64,000 nt of DNA from Gemmatimonadota bacterium. Lineage in GTDB: Bacteria > Gemmatimonadota > Gemmatimonadetes > Longimicrobiales > Gaopeijiaceae. How positions within the stretch are numbered: the stretch's first letter is position 1; each line of letters opens with the position of its first letter. The notes under the pieces are model-generated. The model had not been told where the DNA came from. It worked only from the letters and a program-made list of their open reading frames with translations, and made no database searches. Positions 34,202 to 42,835 of this stretch are shown here, piece by piece. Position numbers and translations under genes: made by a program. The stretch lies in assembly GCA_007121455.1 (NCBI GenBank), contig SKKN01000057.1:58539-122538 (forward strand), read 5' to 3'.

Positions 34202-35013
34202 GATGGGCGGGGGGTGCGAGCAACGGATTCCACGATCGCTCGAGTGGCCTGAGGGGCGAGAACCACGGTATTTTGCCGGCTGGGGTCTTCCCAGCCTCCC
34301 TCATCCGGAACCTCGCGGTGGAGATGGGGCATGTCGGCTTCCTGCAGCGCGGCGACAAGGGTCGATGCTTCCTCCCCGGAGGGGGCGATCACGACCATGC
34401 GCTGGGCGCGGAGTTCACCGATGCTCCGGCTCGCCAGATCGGTGGTGCCGATTTCCCGAAGGAGGCGCAAGCTCAAGGGAAATCCGTCGACTGCGATGGT
34501 TTCCAGCTCGCCGGCCGGGTCGGTGGTCGGGCCGGTGATCCGAGTCCGCCTTCGGCCCTTCACCTTCGCCCGGTCGAGCATCCAGTCCAGATGCGCTCTC
34601 CCGGTGACCGTCGGTTGCCAGAAGACGAGCTCCTCCAGATTCCGGGTGCTCGCGGCGGCTCGAGCTGCCAGGATCGCTCCGAAGCGAACCCCGATGAGGG
34701 TGATGCGGGTCACACCGGACAGATCTCGCAACTCCTGAATCGCGGTCTCCACGTCCCGGCGCCACCCGCCGAGGGTTTCTTGCCCGCTCGTGCCCCCCGA
34801 ATCCCCCGTCCCATGGTAGTCGAAGCGGAAGACATGAAAGCCCCTGCCTGAAAGCTGTATGGCGAGTTGCCGGAGCTGTCGGTATCCTCGCATGTACTCC
34901 AGGGCCAGCGGGGGGCAAAGCACGATTCCCGCTGGCTCCACCGGACGTCCCGTCGGAGGATGATAGATCCCGAAGAGGAGGCGTCGGCGGCTTCCGAAAA
35001 AGAAGGGGTTCAC
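34198..35013 (-). CDS. alpha/beta-hydrolase-fold protein with an arginine in the nucleophile position
   Basis: This protein is about 271 residues. The fold is clear from GIVLCPPLALEYMRGYRQLRQ, VFRFDYHGTGDSGG and the elbow LIGVRFGAILA. The position that should be the Ser nucleophile is Arg110, and no obvious catalytic His follows near the C-terminus. It is probably not a classical hydrolase and may be a scaffold or binding protein. It starts with a GTG overlapping the stop of the 2584-residue PKS/NRPS (GTGA at 35010-35013), which ties its production to that enzyme. Related 'GxRxG' proteins are known next to carrier-protein systems, but I know of no assigned function. Confidence 0.75.
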   Translation of the reverse strand: MNPFFFGSRRRLLFGIYHPPTGRPVEPAGIVLCPPLALEYMRGYRQLRQLAIQLSGRGFHVFRFDYHGTGDSGGTSGQETLGGWRRDVETAIQELRDLSGVTRITLIGVRFGAILAARAAASTRNLEELVFWQPTVTGRAHLDWMLDRAKVKGRRRTRITGPTTDPAGELETIAVDGFPLSLRLLREIGTTDLASRSIGELRAQRMVVIAPSGEEASTLVAALQEADMPHLHREVPDEGGWEDPSRQNTVVLAPQATRAIVESVARTPRPS

Positions 35014-38000
35014 GTGACGCGCTCCCCATTTCCCGCGGTTCGCTGCATTTCGGCGCCCGCTGCGAGTTGTTGGACGGTTCCGAGAATCATGTCGCGGGGC
35101 TCGAACCGGCACCGGGTCCGTTCCTCCATCCGCATGAGAGTCCGCATTGCGAGGAGCGAATGCCCCCCGAGATCGAAGAAGTTGTCGCGGGCACCCACCC
35201 GGGCGAGCCCTAGAGCTTCCTTCCAGATCTCGGCGAGCAGCTGTTCCATCTCGGTGGAAGGCTCCTCGAAGCCATCCATCGGCGTCCCAGGGTGGGGAAG
35301 AGGGTCCGGGAGACGATGTCGATCGACCTTTCCGTTCGGAGTGAGCGGGACCTCTTCGAGCTCCACGACGAGGGAAGGGACCATGTAATCGGGGAGCGTG
35401 TCGCGAAGTCGGCGCCGGATCTCGCTGGCGAGGAGCTCGCTCCCCGGTTGGAACGAAACCCACGCGACGAGCCGACTTTCGCCGGAGGCGTCCGGGCGGA
35501 CACCGGCCACTGCGCGCTGCACCTCTTCAAGGTCCGAGAGGGCCGCTTCCACCTCGCCCAGCTCGATCCGGAAACCTCGCACCTTCACCTGGTGGTCCGT
35601 GCGCCCGAAGCATTCGAAAGTCCCATCGGGCAGCCACCGGGCGAGGTCCCCGGTTCTGTACATACGATCTTCAGGTCCACCGGAGAAGGGGTCCGCGCGA
35701 AAGCGGTCCTCGGTGAGCTCAGGTCGGTTCAGGTACCCGAGGGCCACCTGTGCTCCACCGATCCAAAGCTCGCCCACCACCCCCGGGGGGAGTGGCTGAC
35801 CGGATCCGTCCAGCACATATGCACGCGTATTCTCCAGCGGTCGGCCGATGAGGATCGGGTCATCCGGGCTACGGAGTCGGTGCCGGGTGCACCAGACGGT
35901 CGCCTCGGTCGGACCGTAGAGGTTCCATACCTCGTCGCTGCGCTCGAGTAGCTCACGCGCCAGGTCGGGAGGCAAAGCCTCTCCGCCGGAGAGCGCCCGA
36001 AGGGATGACGTTCCGTCCCATCCAGCATCCAGAAGGAGCCGCCAGGTTCCGGGGGTTGCCTGGAGGACGGTGATCCGACCGTCTGCCAGCTCGTCTCGCA
36101 GGAGTCGTCCGTCCATCGACGTCTCGTGGTTTGCGATAACGGAGGTCGCCCCGGTCAGGAGCGGGAGGAAGAGTTCCAGGATGGAGATGTCGAATGAGAG
36201 GGTGGTGACGGCGAGCAGGCGATCTGCGGGTGAAAGCCCCGGCTCGATGGCGATGCTTCGCAGGAAGGCCGTCACCGCCCTGTGCGGAACCACGACCCCC
36301 TTCGGACGTCCGGTGGATCCCGACGTATAGATCGTGTACGCGGGGTCGTCCGGGCCGGCCAATCGAGGATCATCCTCGGAGAAAGGGGTGACTGGGAGTT
36401 GCTTCAGGTCTTCCTTCTCCTCGTCGAGCAGGATCGTACGGCTCGAACTCTCCTCGGGAAGGAGGTCCCGAAGCTCGGAAGTGGTCACGACCAGGGGCAC
36501 CTCGGCATCGCGTATCATGAATTCGAGGCGGGAGCGCGGGAAGGAAGGATCCAGGGGAACGAAGGCTCCACCCGCCTCGAGGACGGCGAGGAGCGACACG
36601 ACCATGTCTCCTGTCCTGGGGAGGAGGATTCCCACCCGGGTTCCAATTCCGACGTCCTCCCCGCGGAGTCGGTGGGCGAGCCGTCGGGTTTGCTCCTGAA
36701 GCGCCGATCTGGTGAGCGAGTTCCCCTCCCACTCCAGCGCCGCGCCTTCCGGAAACCTCTCCGCCGCGTCTCGAACGAGACCGTGCAGGGTGGCCGGAGC
36801 GTCCACGGGCCGATCCGGTCCCCTCCACGCCTGGATCACCTGGCCGCGCTCCTCCTCGGTGAGGAGGGGGAGGCTCGGAACAGGTCGATCGGGATCGGTG
36901 ACGACTCCCCACAGGAGGGCTCGATAACACCCCATCCAGCGGCGGACGGTGTCCACGTCGAAGAGGTCTGATGCATATTTGCACTCCAACTTCAGTTCAC
37001 CCGAGGGAAGCGGGAGGGCGTTCATAGACAGGTCCTGATTCATGAACCGCTGAGCCGCGGCTCGGCTTGCTGCGCTCAACTCCCCGAACCCGAGCTCCCG
37101 AATCGGCGAATCCATGTTGAAGATGGCGGTGACCAGCGTGGGCCGACCGGGATCCCTTGCGATTCGGAGGCGCTTCACGAGCGCCCCCAGCGTGAATGGC
37201 TGGTGTTCGACCGCATCCATGAAGCGGCGCCCGGTGTCGGAAGCATGCTTCGCGAAGGTTCGGTCCCCCGGGAAGTGGGCCCGCAGCGGGAGCAGGTTCG
37301 CGCAGTGTCCTACGAGCGACCTCATGCCCCGGATCGGTTGCCCTGCCAGCGTTACCCCCACGACGACCTCCTCCTGGCCCGTGAGTCGGTGGAGCAGAGC
37401 CTCGTATCCGGCGAGGAGAAAGGAGAAGGGCGTGATGCCCGAATGGCGTGCGGCACGCTGAACCTCGTCGTACAATTCCTTCTCGAGCACCATCGATTCG
37501 CGGGCGGCCGGGAAGTCGCGGTCGGGCCGCCTCGGGTGGTCCGCCGGGAGGTCGACGGGGATGGGATTGCCGGAGAACTCTCTCGTCCAGAACGCTTCGA
37601 GCTCCTCGGCTCGTGGACCGGAAGCATCCTCCTTCTCCTCGAGGACGTAGTCTCTGAAGCTCGGGGCCCGGGGCAGGTCGGGGCCCTTTCCGGAATCGAG
37701 TGCGGAGTAGAGGGCGCTCAGCTCTTCGGCGATGATCCCCAGGGACCACCCGTCACACACGGTGTGGTGAACGGTGATCTGCAGGAGGTGGTCCTCCTGC
37801 CCGACGCGGATGAGGCGGGCTCGGAGAAGGGGTCCTCTTTCCAACTCGAAGGGGGTTTCGGCTTCAATCCGCCGAAGGTCCTCCACGATCCGACCGCTTT
37901 CCTCCTCCGTGTGGTCCGATACGTCGACCATGTCCGTGTCGAATTGAGCTTCGGGTCGGATCCGCTGGCCGCTCCCATCGGGCTCGAATCGGGCTCGAAG

Positions 38001-41000
38001 CGCATCGTGGCGCCCGACGAGCCGGCGCAGGGCGTTCCAGAGTCGATCGGGCTGGAGGGGGCCTCGGAGGCGAAGCTCGAGCGGCAGGTTGTAGGCCGCC
38101 GAGAACGAGCCGCCCAGACGAGCAGCGAGCCAGATTTCCTCCTGAGCTTCCGTGAGGGGGATGACCTCGGACTCCGGGTCCTCCATCGGGTCGCTGATGG
38201 ATCTCGCCGCCGGCGCGAAGCCCGGCTCGGGGGAGGGGAAGAAACCAACCCGTGCCATCGCTTTGGCGCTCTCCGTGAAGGCTTCCAGGAGCTGGTCCAC
38301 GTCCTCCTCGGAGTGCGCTGTGGAGAGGAACCCGCCACGTCCCTCGGTGATGTGGACTCCGCAATCCCGCAGGTGGTAGTGAAAGAGAGGGGACCACTCT
38401 CCATGGCTGCGAAAGTTCGGCCGAAACAGGGAGCTGAAGGTTTCGACATGTATGGGTGTCCCGAGCGCGCCGAAGCGATGGTTCAACTCCTCGACGAACG
38501 CCCCGGTCCTCCGGTTCAGCTCCTCCTGCAATCCCGCTCCCCGTTCCCTCAGGTGCTCGAGGATCGCCCGGGAAGCTGCCAGGGCCGCAGGGTGCCGCAC
38601 GAACGTTCCCGCGAACCAGGTGACCCCCGTCTGGGGGTAGGAGTCGTCCCCATACTGCCACCACCCACCGTCCAGGGTGTCCATGAATCGATCGGTCCCG
38701 GCCACGATTCCGATCGGAAAGCCACCCCCCGCGACCTTCCCGTAGGTGACGATGTCTCCCTCGATTCCCCAGAGGCCCTGAATGCCGCCCGGGTGGCACC
38801 GGAAGCCAGTGATCATCTCATCGAGGAGGAGTGGGATGTCCAACTCTCGTGTGAGACTCCTCAGCCTTCGGAGAAAGTCCCGCGGCTGCAAGTCCGGATG
38901 ACGGCTCTGCACCGGCTCGACAAGGATCACGCTCAGGTCGTCCGCGTGCTCCCGAATTCGGCGCAGGGACTCCTCCCTCCCGTACTCCAGAACGAGGGTG
39001 TCCTCTACCGCCTTCGGTGAAATGCCGGGTGCGATGGGTACGGTCCGGCCTCCCTCTCCCACATCGATTCCGCGGCCGAGGACCTGGTCGAAAATTCCGT
39101 GATAGGAGCCCGAGAAGACACCGATCCGGTCCCTCCCACGTACGGTTCGGGCCGCACGAATTCCTGCGAGCACCGCCTCTGATCCAGTGTTGCAGAACGC
39201 GACCCGCTCTACTCCGGTGAGCTCGCTGACGAGCTCGCTGACCTCGCCGGCGAGTGGCGTCTGCGGACCGATCTCGACGCCGGCGTGGATCTGCTTCACC
39301 ACGGCGTCCCTCACGAAGGGAGGGTTATGTCCGAGGAGCACGCTTCCGAACCCCATCGCGACGTCGATCCATTCCCTTCCGTCGACGTCGCGGATTCGGG
39401 AGCCTTCAGAGCCCACGCTCACGATCGGGTATACGAGGTCCTTCCAGGTCCGTCGGAACCCTTCGACCGTCCGCGGATCGGCGAGGCGCCGCCGGCGCTC
39501 CTGAGTGAGGGTCCTCGAGCCTGAAGTACGCTCGATCAGGCGGGAGCTGAGCTCGTCGAGATGCACCTGCTGGGTCGGGGTGAGCCTTTCTTGCGCTCCC
39601 GTCTCCGGCGTGCGCCACGGTCCATGTCGACCTTCTCCGGTGGGGGGCGCCGGAATCTGCCCGCCTTCGGCCCCCGATTGTGGACTTGAATCCTCCTGCG
39701 GCATCCGGGAGGCGAGGTGGCGGGCGAGGGCGAGCGGTGTGGTGTACGATTCGATCGTCTCCCGGAACGAAACCTCTACGCCGAGCTCTCTCCTGAGAGC
39801 GATGCTCACCTGGGTGAGGGAGAGCGACTCGAACCCGAGCTCCAGGAAGGATGTGTGGTCGTCGATCCTGTCCGGCGGCAGACCGCTCAGGTCTGAGAGG
39901 CCGGCCCGGATCGCCGCGAGCGCCCGCTCTTCAATGGAAGCTCCGCCGTCCGCCCCTGTCCTGGATCCATCGTCCTCGACGGGGTTGGATTCCTGTCGCA
40001 CGTCAGCCATGGCTGGAGCGGGCGCGGATGGTGCGGAAGCGGCGGCGGTCGCGGGGCCGGTGGTCCGAGCGCCCCTCCTCGGCTCGAGCCAGTGGCGCTC
40101 ACGCTCGAAGGGATAGGAGGGGAGTGGGACGCGCCTCCTTCTTCGATCCTGGTGGAAGCCCGGCCAATCGACGCGAGCGCCGGCCGTCCACATCCGTCCC
40201 AACACCTGGAGGAGGGCCGCATGGTCGTCTCCTTCCTCGAGAGGGTGCCGAGTGGTCGGCAGAGCCACCTGCGCATCGCGCCGCTCCGGATGGAGCCGGG
40301 TCAGCCCGGTGAGTACGCGGCCTGGACCGACTTCGAGGAGGATCTGGTCCGGATTCTGGAGGAGGCGCGCGAGACCCGCTCCGAAGCGGACCGTCCCCCG
40401 GAGGTGACGCACCCAATACCCGGGGTCGGTCGCCTCCCCGTCCTGGATCCAGTCCGCCGTGACGTTCGAGATGTACGGCGTCCTCGGGTTTCGGAGCTCG
40501 ATCGTCTCCACGAAGGTCCGAAACTCGTCGAGGTGGGGATCGAGCAGGCTGGAATGCGGAGCGGAATCGACGCGGAGGCGCCGGGCTTCGACCCCGGTCG
40601 CTTCGAGCCGACGCGACAGTTCTTCGATCGCGTCGACCGGACCGGACGCGACGGAGCTCCGCGGGAGATTCTCCACTGCGAGCGACACCCCTTCCGGTGC
40701 GACCTCGCGCAGCTCCTCAGGGGTGAGCGGCACGCTCAGCATTCGACCTGGCGGCAGCTTCTCGAAGATCTCCGCGCGGTGAGCGACGAGCGAAACCGCG
40801 TCCTCCAGTCGAAGCACACCGGCCAGACATGCGGCCGTATACTCGCCGACGGAGTGGCCGAGCATCGCCCGGGGCTCGATGCCCCACGAATGGAGGAGAC
40901 GGGCGAGCGCATACTCCGTCGCGAAGAGCGCGGGAAAGCCGAAGCTCGGTCGCTCCATCCCCGTGCCGCCCTCGGATGCTCCATGGACATTCGAAACCAG

Positions 41001-42764
41001 GCCCCGCAGCTCCTTGGCCACCTCGGGCTCGAGCAGATCCAGGCACGCGTCGAGCGAGTTGCGGTAGGTGGGCTCTCGCGCATAGAGGTCGCGCCCCATC
41101 CCGACGTATTGGGATCCGATTCCGGGGAAGAGGAATGCCACGGGGGTGTCGTCGCTACGGGACTCCTCCGTGACGACGCCGGCCTCGCGTTTCGGAGAGC
41201 GGAGCAGGCGCACCGCCTGGTCGACGTCCTTCGCAACGAAGGTGCGCCGAAAGGCAAATCGCCGGCGCCCGGTCTGCAGGGTGTAGGCAGCGTCCGCGAG
41301 CTCCGGGGCCCGGGCAGCGGAGAGGTGGTCGGCGAGCCGCTCGGTCGCCCGCTCCAATGCGGCTTCGGTGCGGGCAGAGAGCAGAACGAGCTGCCATGGC
41401 CGCCCCTCGTCCGTCGACTGGGGAGGAGGGGGCTCCTCGAGGACGATGTGCGCGTTCGTCCCTCCGAGGCCGAAAGAGCTCACCCCCGCTCGGCGCGGCG
41501 CTCCGTCCCTCTCCCACTTCGTGAGCTCGTGGACGACCCTGAACGGGCTGCTTTCGAAGTCGATCTCGGGGCTGGGGCTGCGGAAATGGAGGCTCGGGGG
41601 GAGGATTCCCGTGTCAAGCGCGAGAGACGCTTTGATGATTCCGGCGACGCCCGCGCCCGCGTCGAGGTGCCCGATGTTCGTCTTGATCGATCCGAGCCTG
41701 CAAAAGCCCTTCCGGCCGGTCCACTTTCGGAATGCCCTCGTGAGCGCGGCAATCTCGATCGGGTCTCCCACTGCGGTCCCGGTTCCATGGGCCTCCACGT
41801 AGCCGATGGTCTCTGCATTCGCGCCGCTGACCGCGAGCGCCTCTTCGATGACCTCGGCCTGCCCACGGACGGATGGTGCGGTGAACCCCACCTTCTCCGG
41901 CCCGTCGTTGTTCACTGCGGAGCCCAGGATCACGGAGTGGATCGTGTCTCCGTCTTCGAGCGCGTCCTCGAGTCGCTTGAGGACGAGAAAGCACATGCCG
42001 CTCCCTCGCACGGTTCCCGACGCATCCGCATCGAATGCGCGGCAGTGACCGTCGCGGGAGAGGATGCCTCCTTCCTCGTACGGATAGCCCACACCGTGGG
42101 GCACGAGCACACGTCCTCCCCCCGCCAGCGCCATGTCACATTCGCCGGTGAGGAGGCTTCGGCAGGCCACGTGCACGGCCACCGCCGAGGTCGAGCAGGC
42201 GGTCTGGACGTTGAGGGACGGGCCTCGGAGGCCGAGCTTGTACGCGGTCCTGGTCACGGCCGAATCCTTCTCTCCGGCAATCATGAGAGGGTATTCCCCC
42301 GCGTCCAGCAGCAGGCTCGGGTCCTGGGAGAGGAGCCAGAGGTGGTAGGTGTTCCGGGCGACTCCGCCGATGACGGCCACCTTTCCGGGGGCATCCGCCG
42401 GGTCGTATCCCGCGTGCTCCAGCGCCTCCCATGCGCATTCGAGGAAGATCCGGTGCTGAGGATCGGTGAGTGCGGCTTCGCGGGGGTGCACCCCGAAGAA
42501 AGCCGCATCGAAGCGGTCCACACCCCTCAGGGGAGCAGCTGCACGGACGTACGCAGGATCCTGAAGCGTTTCCTCCGGCACGCCGGCAGTCCGAAGCTCC
42601 TCCTCTCCCAACTCCACCACGGCCTCCGCGCCCGCTAGGAGATTGTGCCACAGATCCTTTACGCTCTCGGCTCCCGGAAACCGTCCGGCCATCCCGACGA
42701 TCGCTACCGCGTGAGCGGGAGGATCTCGCTCTGCCGTCGAGCCCCTCGGTGTTGCTGCGTTCAT
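35010..42764 (-). CDS. hybrid PKS/NRPS: KS-AT-ACP-aminotransferase-C-A(Gly)-PCP
   Basis: This 2584-residue megasynthase has these domains. KS (about 18-445): Cys190 in TACSTS, His326 in EAHGTG, His366 in NIGHLD. AT (about 540-840): Ser638 in GHSVGEY, with SAPHS at the specificity site, neither the malonyl nor the methylmalonyl consensus. ACP (about 945-1020): Ser980. PLP aminotransferase (about 1080-1510): Lys1343 in TYGKVAGGGFP, as in mycosubtilin/iturin-type enzymes. C (about 1533-1970): HHTVCDG at 1666-1672. A (about 1990-2480): YTSGSTGRPKG, and I read the pocket as D-I-L-Q-L-G-L-V-W, one step from the glycine code. PCP at the end (DLGGHSLLAM). There is no KR, DH or thioesterase. The chemistry implied is one extension, conversion of the beta-keto group to a beta-amine, then amide formation with glycine. 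Hydrolases follow in GTGA overlap. Confidence 0.93.
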   Translation of the reverse strand: MNAATPRGSTAERDPPAHAVAIVGMAGRFPGAESVKDLWHNLLAGAEAVVELGEEELRTAGVPEETLQDPAYVRAAAPLRGVDRFDAAFFGVHPREAALTDPQHRIFLECAWEALEHAGYDPADAPGKVAVIGGVARNTYHLWLLSQDPSLLLDAGEYPLMIAGEKDSAVTRTAYKLGLRGPSLNVQTACSTSAVAVHVACRSLLTGECDMALAGGGRVLVPHGVGYPYEEGGILSRDGHCRAFDADASGTVRGSGMCFLVLKRLEDALEDGDTIHSVILGSAVNNDGPEKVGFTAPSVRGQAEVIEEALAVSGANAETIGYVEAHGTGTAVGDPIEIAALTRAFRKWTGRKGFCRLGSIKTNIGHLDAGAGVAGIIKASLALDTGILPPSLHFRSPSPEIDFESSPFRVVHELTKWERDGAPRRAGVSSFGLGGTNAHIVLEEPPPPQSTDEGRPWQLVLLSARTEAALERATERLADHLSAARAPELADAAYTLQTGRRRFAFRRTFVAKDVDQAVRLLRSPKREAGVVTEESRSDDTPVAFLFPGIGSQYVGMGRDLYAREPTYRNSLDACLDLLEPEVAKELRGLVSNVHGASEGGTGMERPSFGFPALFATEYALARLLHSWGIEPRAMLGHSVGEYTAACLAGVLRLEDAVSLVAHRAEIFEKLPPGRMLSVPLTPEELREVAPEGVSLAVENLPRSSVASGPVDAIEELSRRLEATGVEARRLRVDSAPHSSLLDPHLDEFRTFVETIELRNPRTPYISNVTADWIQDGEATDPGYWVRHLRGTVRFGAGLARLLQNPDQILLEVGPGRVLTGLTRLHPERRDAQVALPTTRHPLEEGDDHAALLQVLGRMWTAGARVDWPGFHQDRRRRRVPLPSYPFERERHWLEPRRGARTTGPATAAASAPSAPAPAMADVRQESNPVEDDGSRTGADGGASIEERALAAIRAGLSDLSGLPPDRIDDHTSFLELGFESLSLTQVSIALRRELGVEVSFRETIESYTTPLALARHLASRMPQEDSSPQSGAEGGQIPAPPTGEGRHGPWRTPETGAQERLTPTQQVHLDELSSRLIERTSGSRTLTQERRRRLADPRTVEGFRRTWKDLVYPIVSVGSEGSRIRDVDGREWIDVAMGFGSVLLGHNPPFVRDAVVKQIHAGVEIGPQTPLAGEVSELVSELTGVERVAFCNTGSEAVLAGIRAARTVRGRDRIGVFSGSYHGIFDQVLGRGIDVGEGGRTVPIAPGISPKAVEDTLVLEYGREESLRRIREHADDLSVILVEPVQSRHPDLQPRDFLRRLRSLTRELDIPLLLDEMITGFRCHPGGIQGLWGIEGDIVTYGKVAGGGFPIGIVAGTDRFMDTLDGGWWQYGDDSYPQTGVTWFAGTFVRHPAALAASRAILEHLRERGAGLQEELNRRTGAFVEELNHRFGALGTPIHVETFSSLFRPNFRSHGEWSPLFHYHLRDCGVHITEGRGGFLSTAHSEEDVDQLLEAFTESAKAMARVGFFPSPEPGFAPAARSISDPMEDPESEVIPLTEAQEEIWLAARLGGSFSAAYNLPLELRLRGPLQPDRLWNALRRLVGRHDALRARFEPDGSGQRIRPEAQFDTDMVDVSDHTEEESGRIVEDLRRIEAETPFELERGPLLRARLIRVGQEDHLLQITVHHTVCDGWSLGIIAEELSALYSALDSGKGPDLPRAPSFRDYVLEEKEDASGPRAEELEAFWTREFSGNPIPVDLPADHPRRPDRDFPAARESMVLEKELYDEVQRAARHSGITPFSFLLAGYEALLHRLTGQEEVVVGVTLAGQPIRGMRSLVGHCANLLPLRAHFPGDRTFAKHASDTGRRFMDAVEHQPFTLGALVKRLRIARDPGRPTLVTAIFNMDSPIRELGFGELSAASRAAAQRFMNQDLSMNALPLPSGELKLECKYASDLFDVDTVRRWMGCYRALLWGVVTDPDRPVPSLPLLTEEERGQVIQAWRGPDRPVDAPATLHGLVRDAAERFPEGAALEWEGNSLTRSALQEQTRRLAHRLRGEDVGIGTRVGILLPRTGDMVVSLLAVLEAGGAFVPLDPSFPRSRLEFMIRDAEVPLVVTTSELRDLLPEESSSRTILLDEEKEDLKQLPVTPFSEDDPRLAGPDDPAYTIYTSGSTGRPKGVVVPHRAVTAFLRSIAIEPGLSPADRLLAVTTLSFDISILELFLPLLTGATSVIANHETSMDGRLLRDELADGRITVLQATPGTWRLLLDAGWDGTSSLRALSGGEALPPDLARELLERSDEVWNLYGPTEATVWCTRHRLRSPDDPILIGRPLENTRAYVLDGSGQPLPPGVVGELWIGGAQVALGYLNRPELTEDRFRADPFSGGPEDRMYRTGDLARWLPDGTFECFGRTDHQVKVRGFRIELGEVEAALSDLEEVQRAVAGVRPDASGESRLVAWVSFQPGSELLASEIRRRLRDTLPDYMVPSLVVELEEVPLTPNGKVDRHRLPDPLPHPGTPMDGFEEPSTEMEQLLAEIWKEALGLARVGARDNFFDLGGHSLLAMRTLMRMEERTRCRFEPRDMILGTVQQLAAGAEMQRTAGNGERVT

Positions 42765-42835
42765 CCGTCCCTCTCTCGTGTTCCTGCCATGAGGTGGTCC
42801 TGCGCGTTCGGGTCAATCCGAGCCTGGGTTGAGGT

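Noticed and set aside
40092..42638. An 848-codon open frame on the plus strand opposite the PKS
   Set aside because: It is the complement of a coding sequence with intact KS and AT motifs; GC-rich third positions keep the antisense frame open. It has no recognisable domain.
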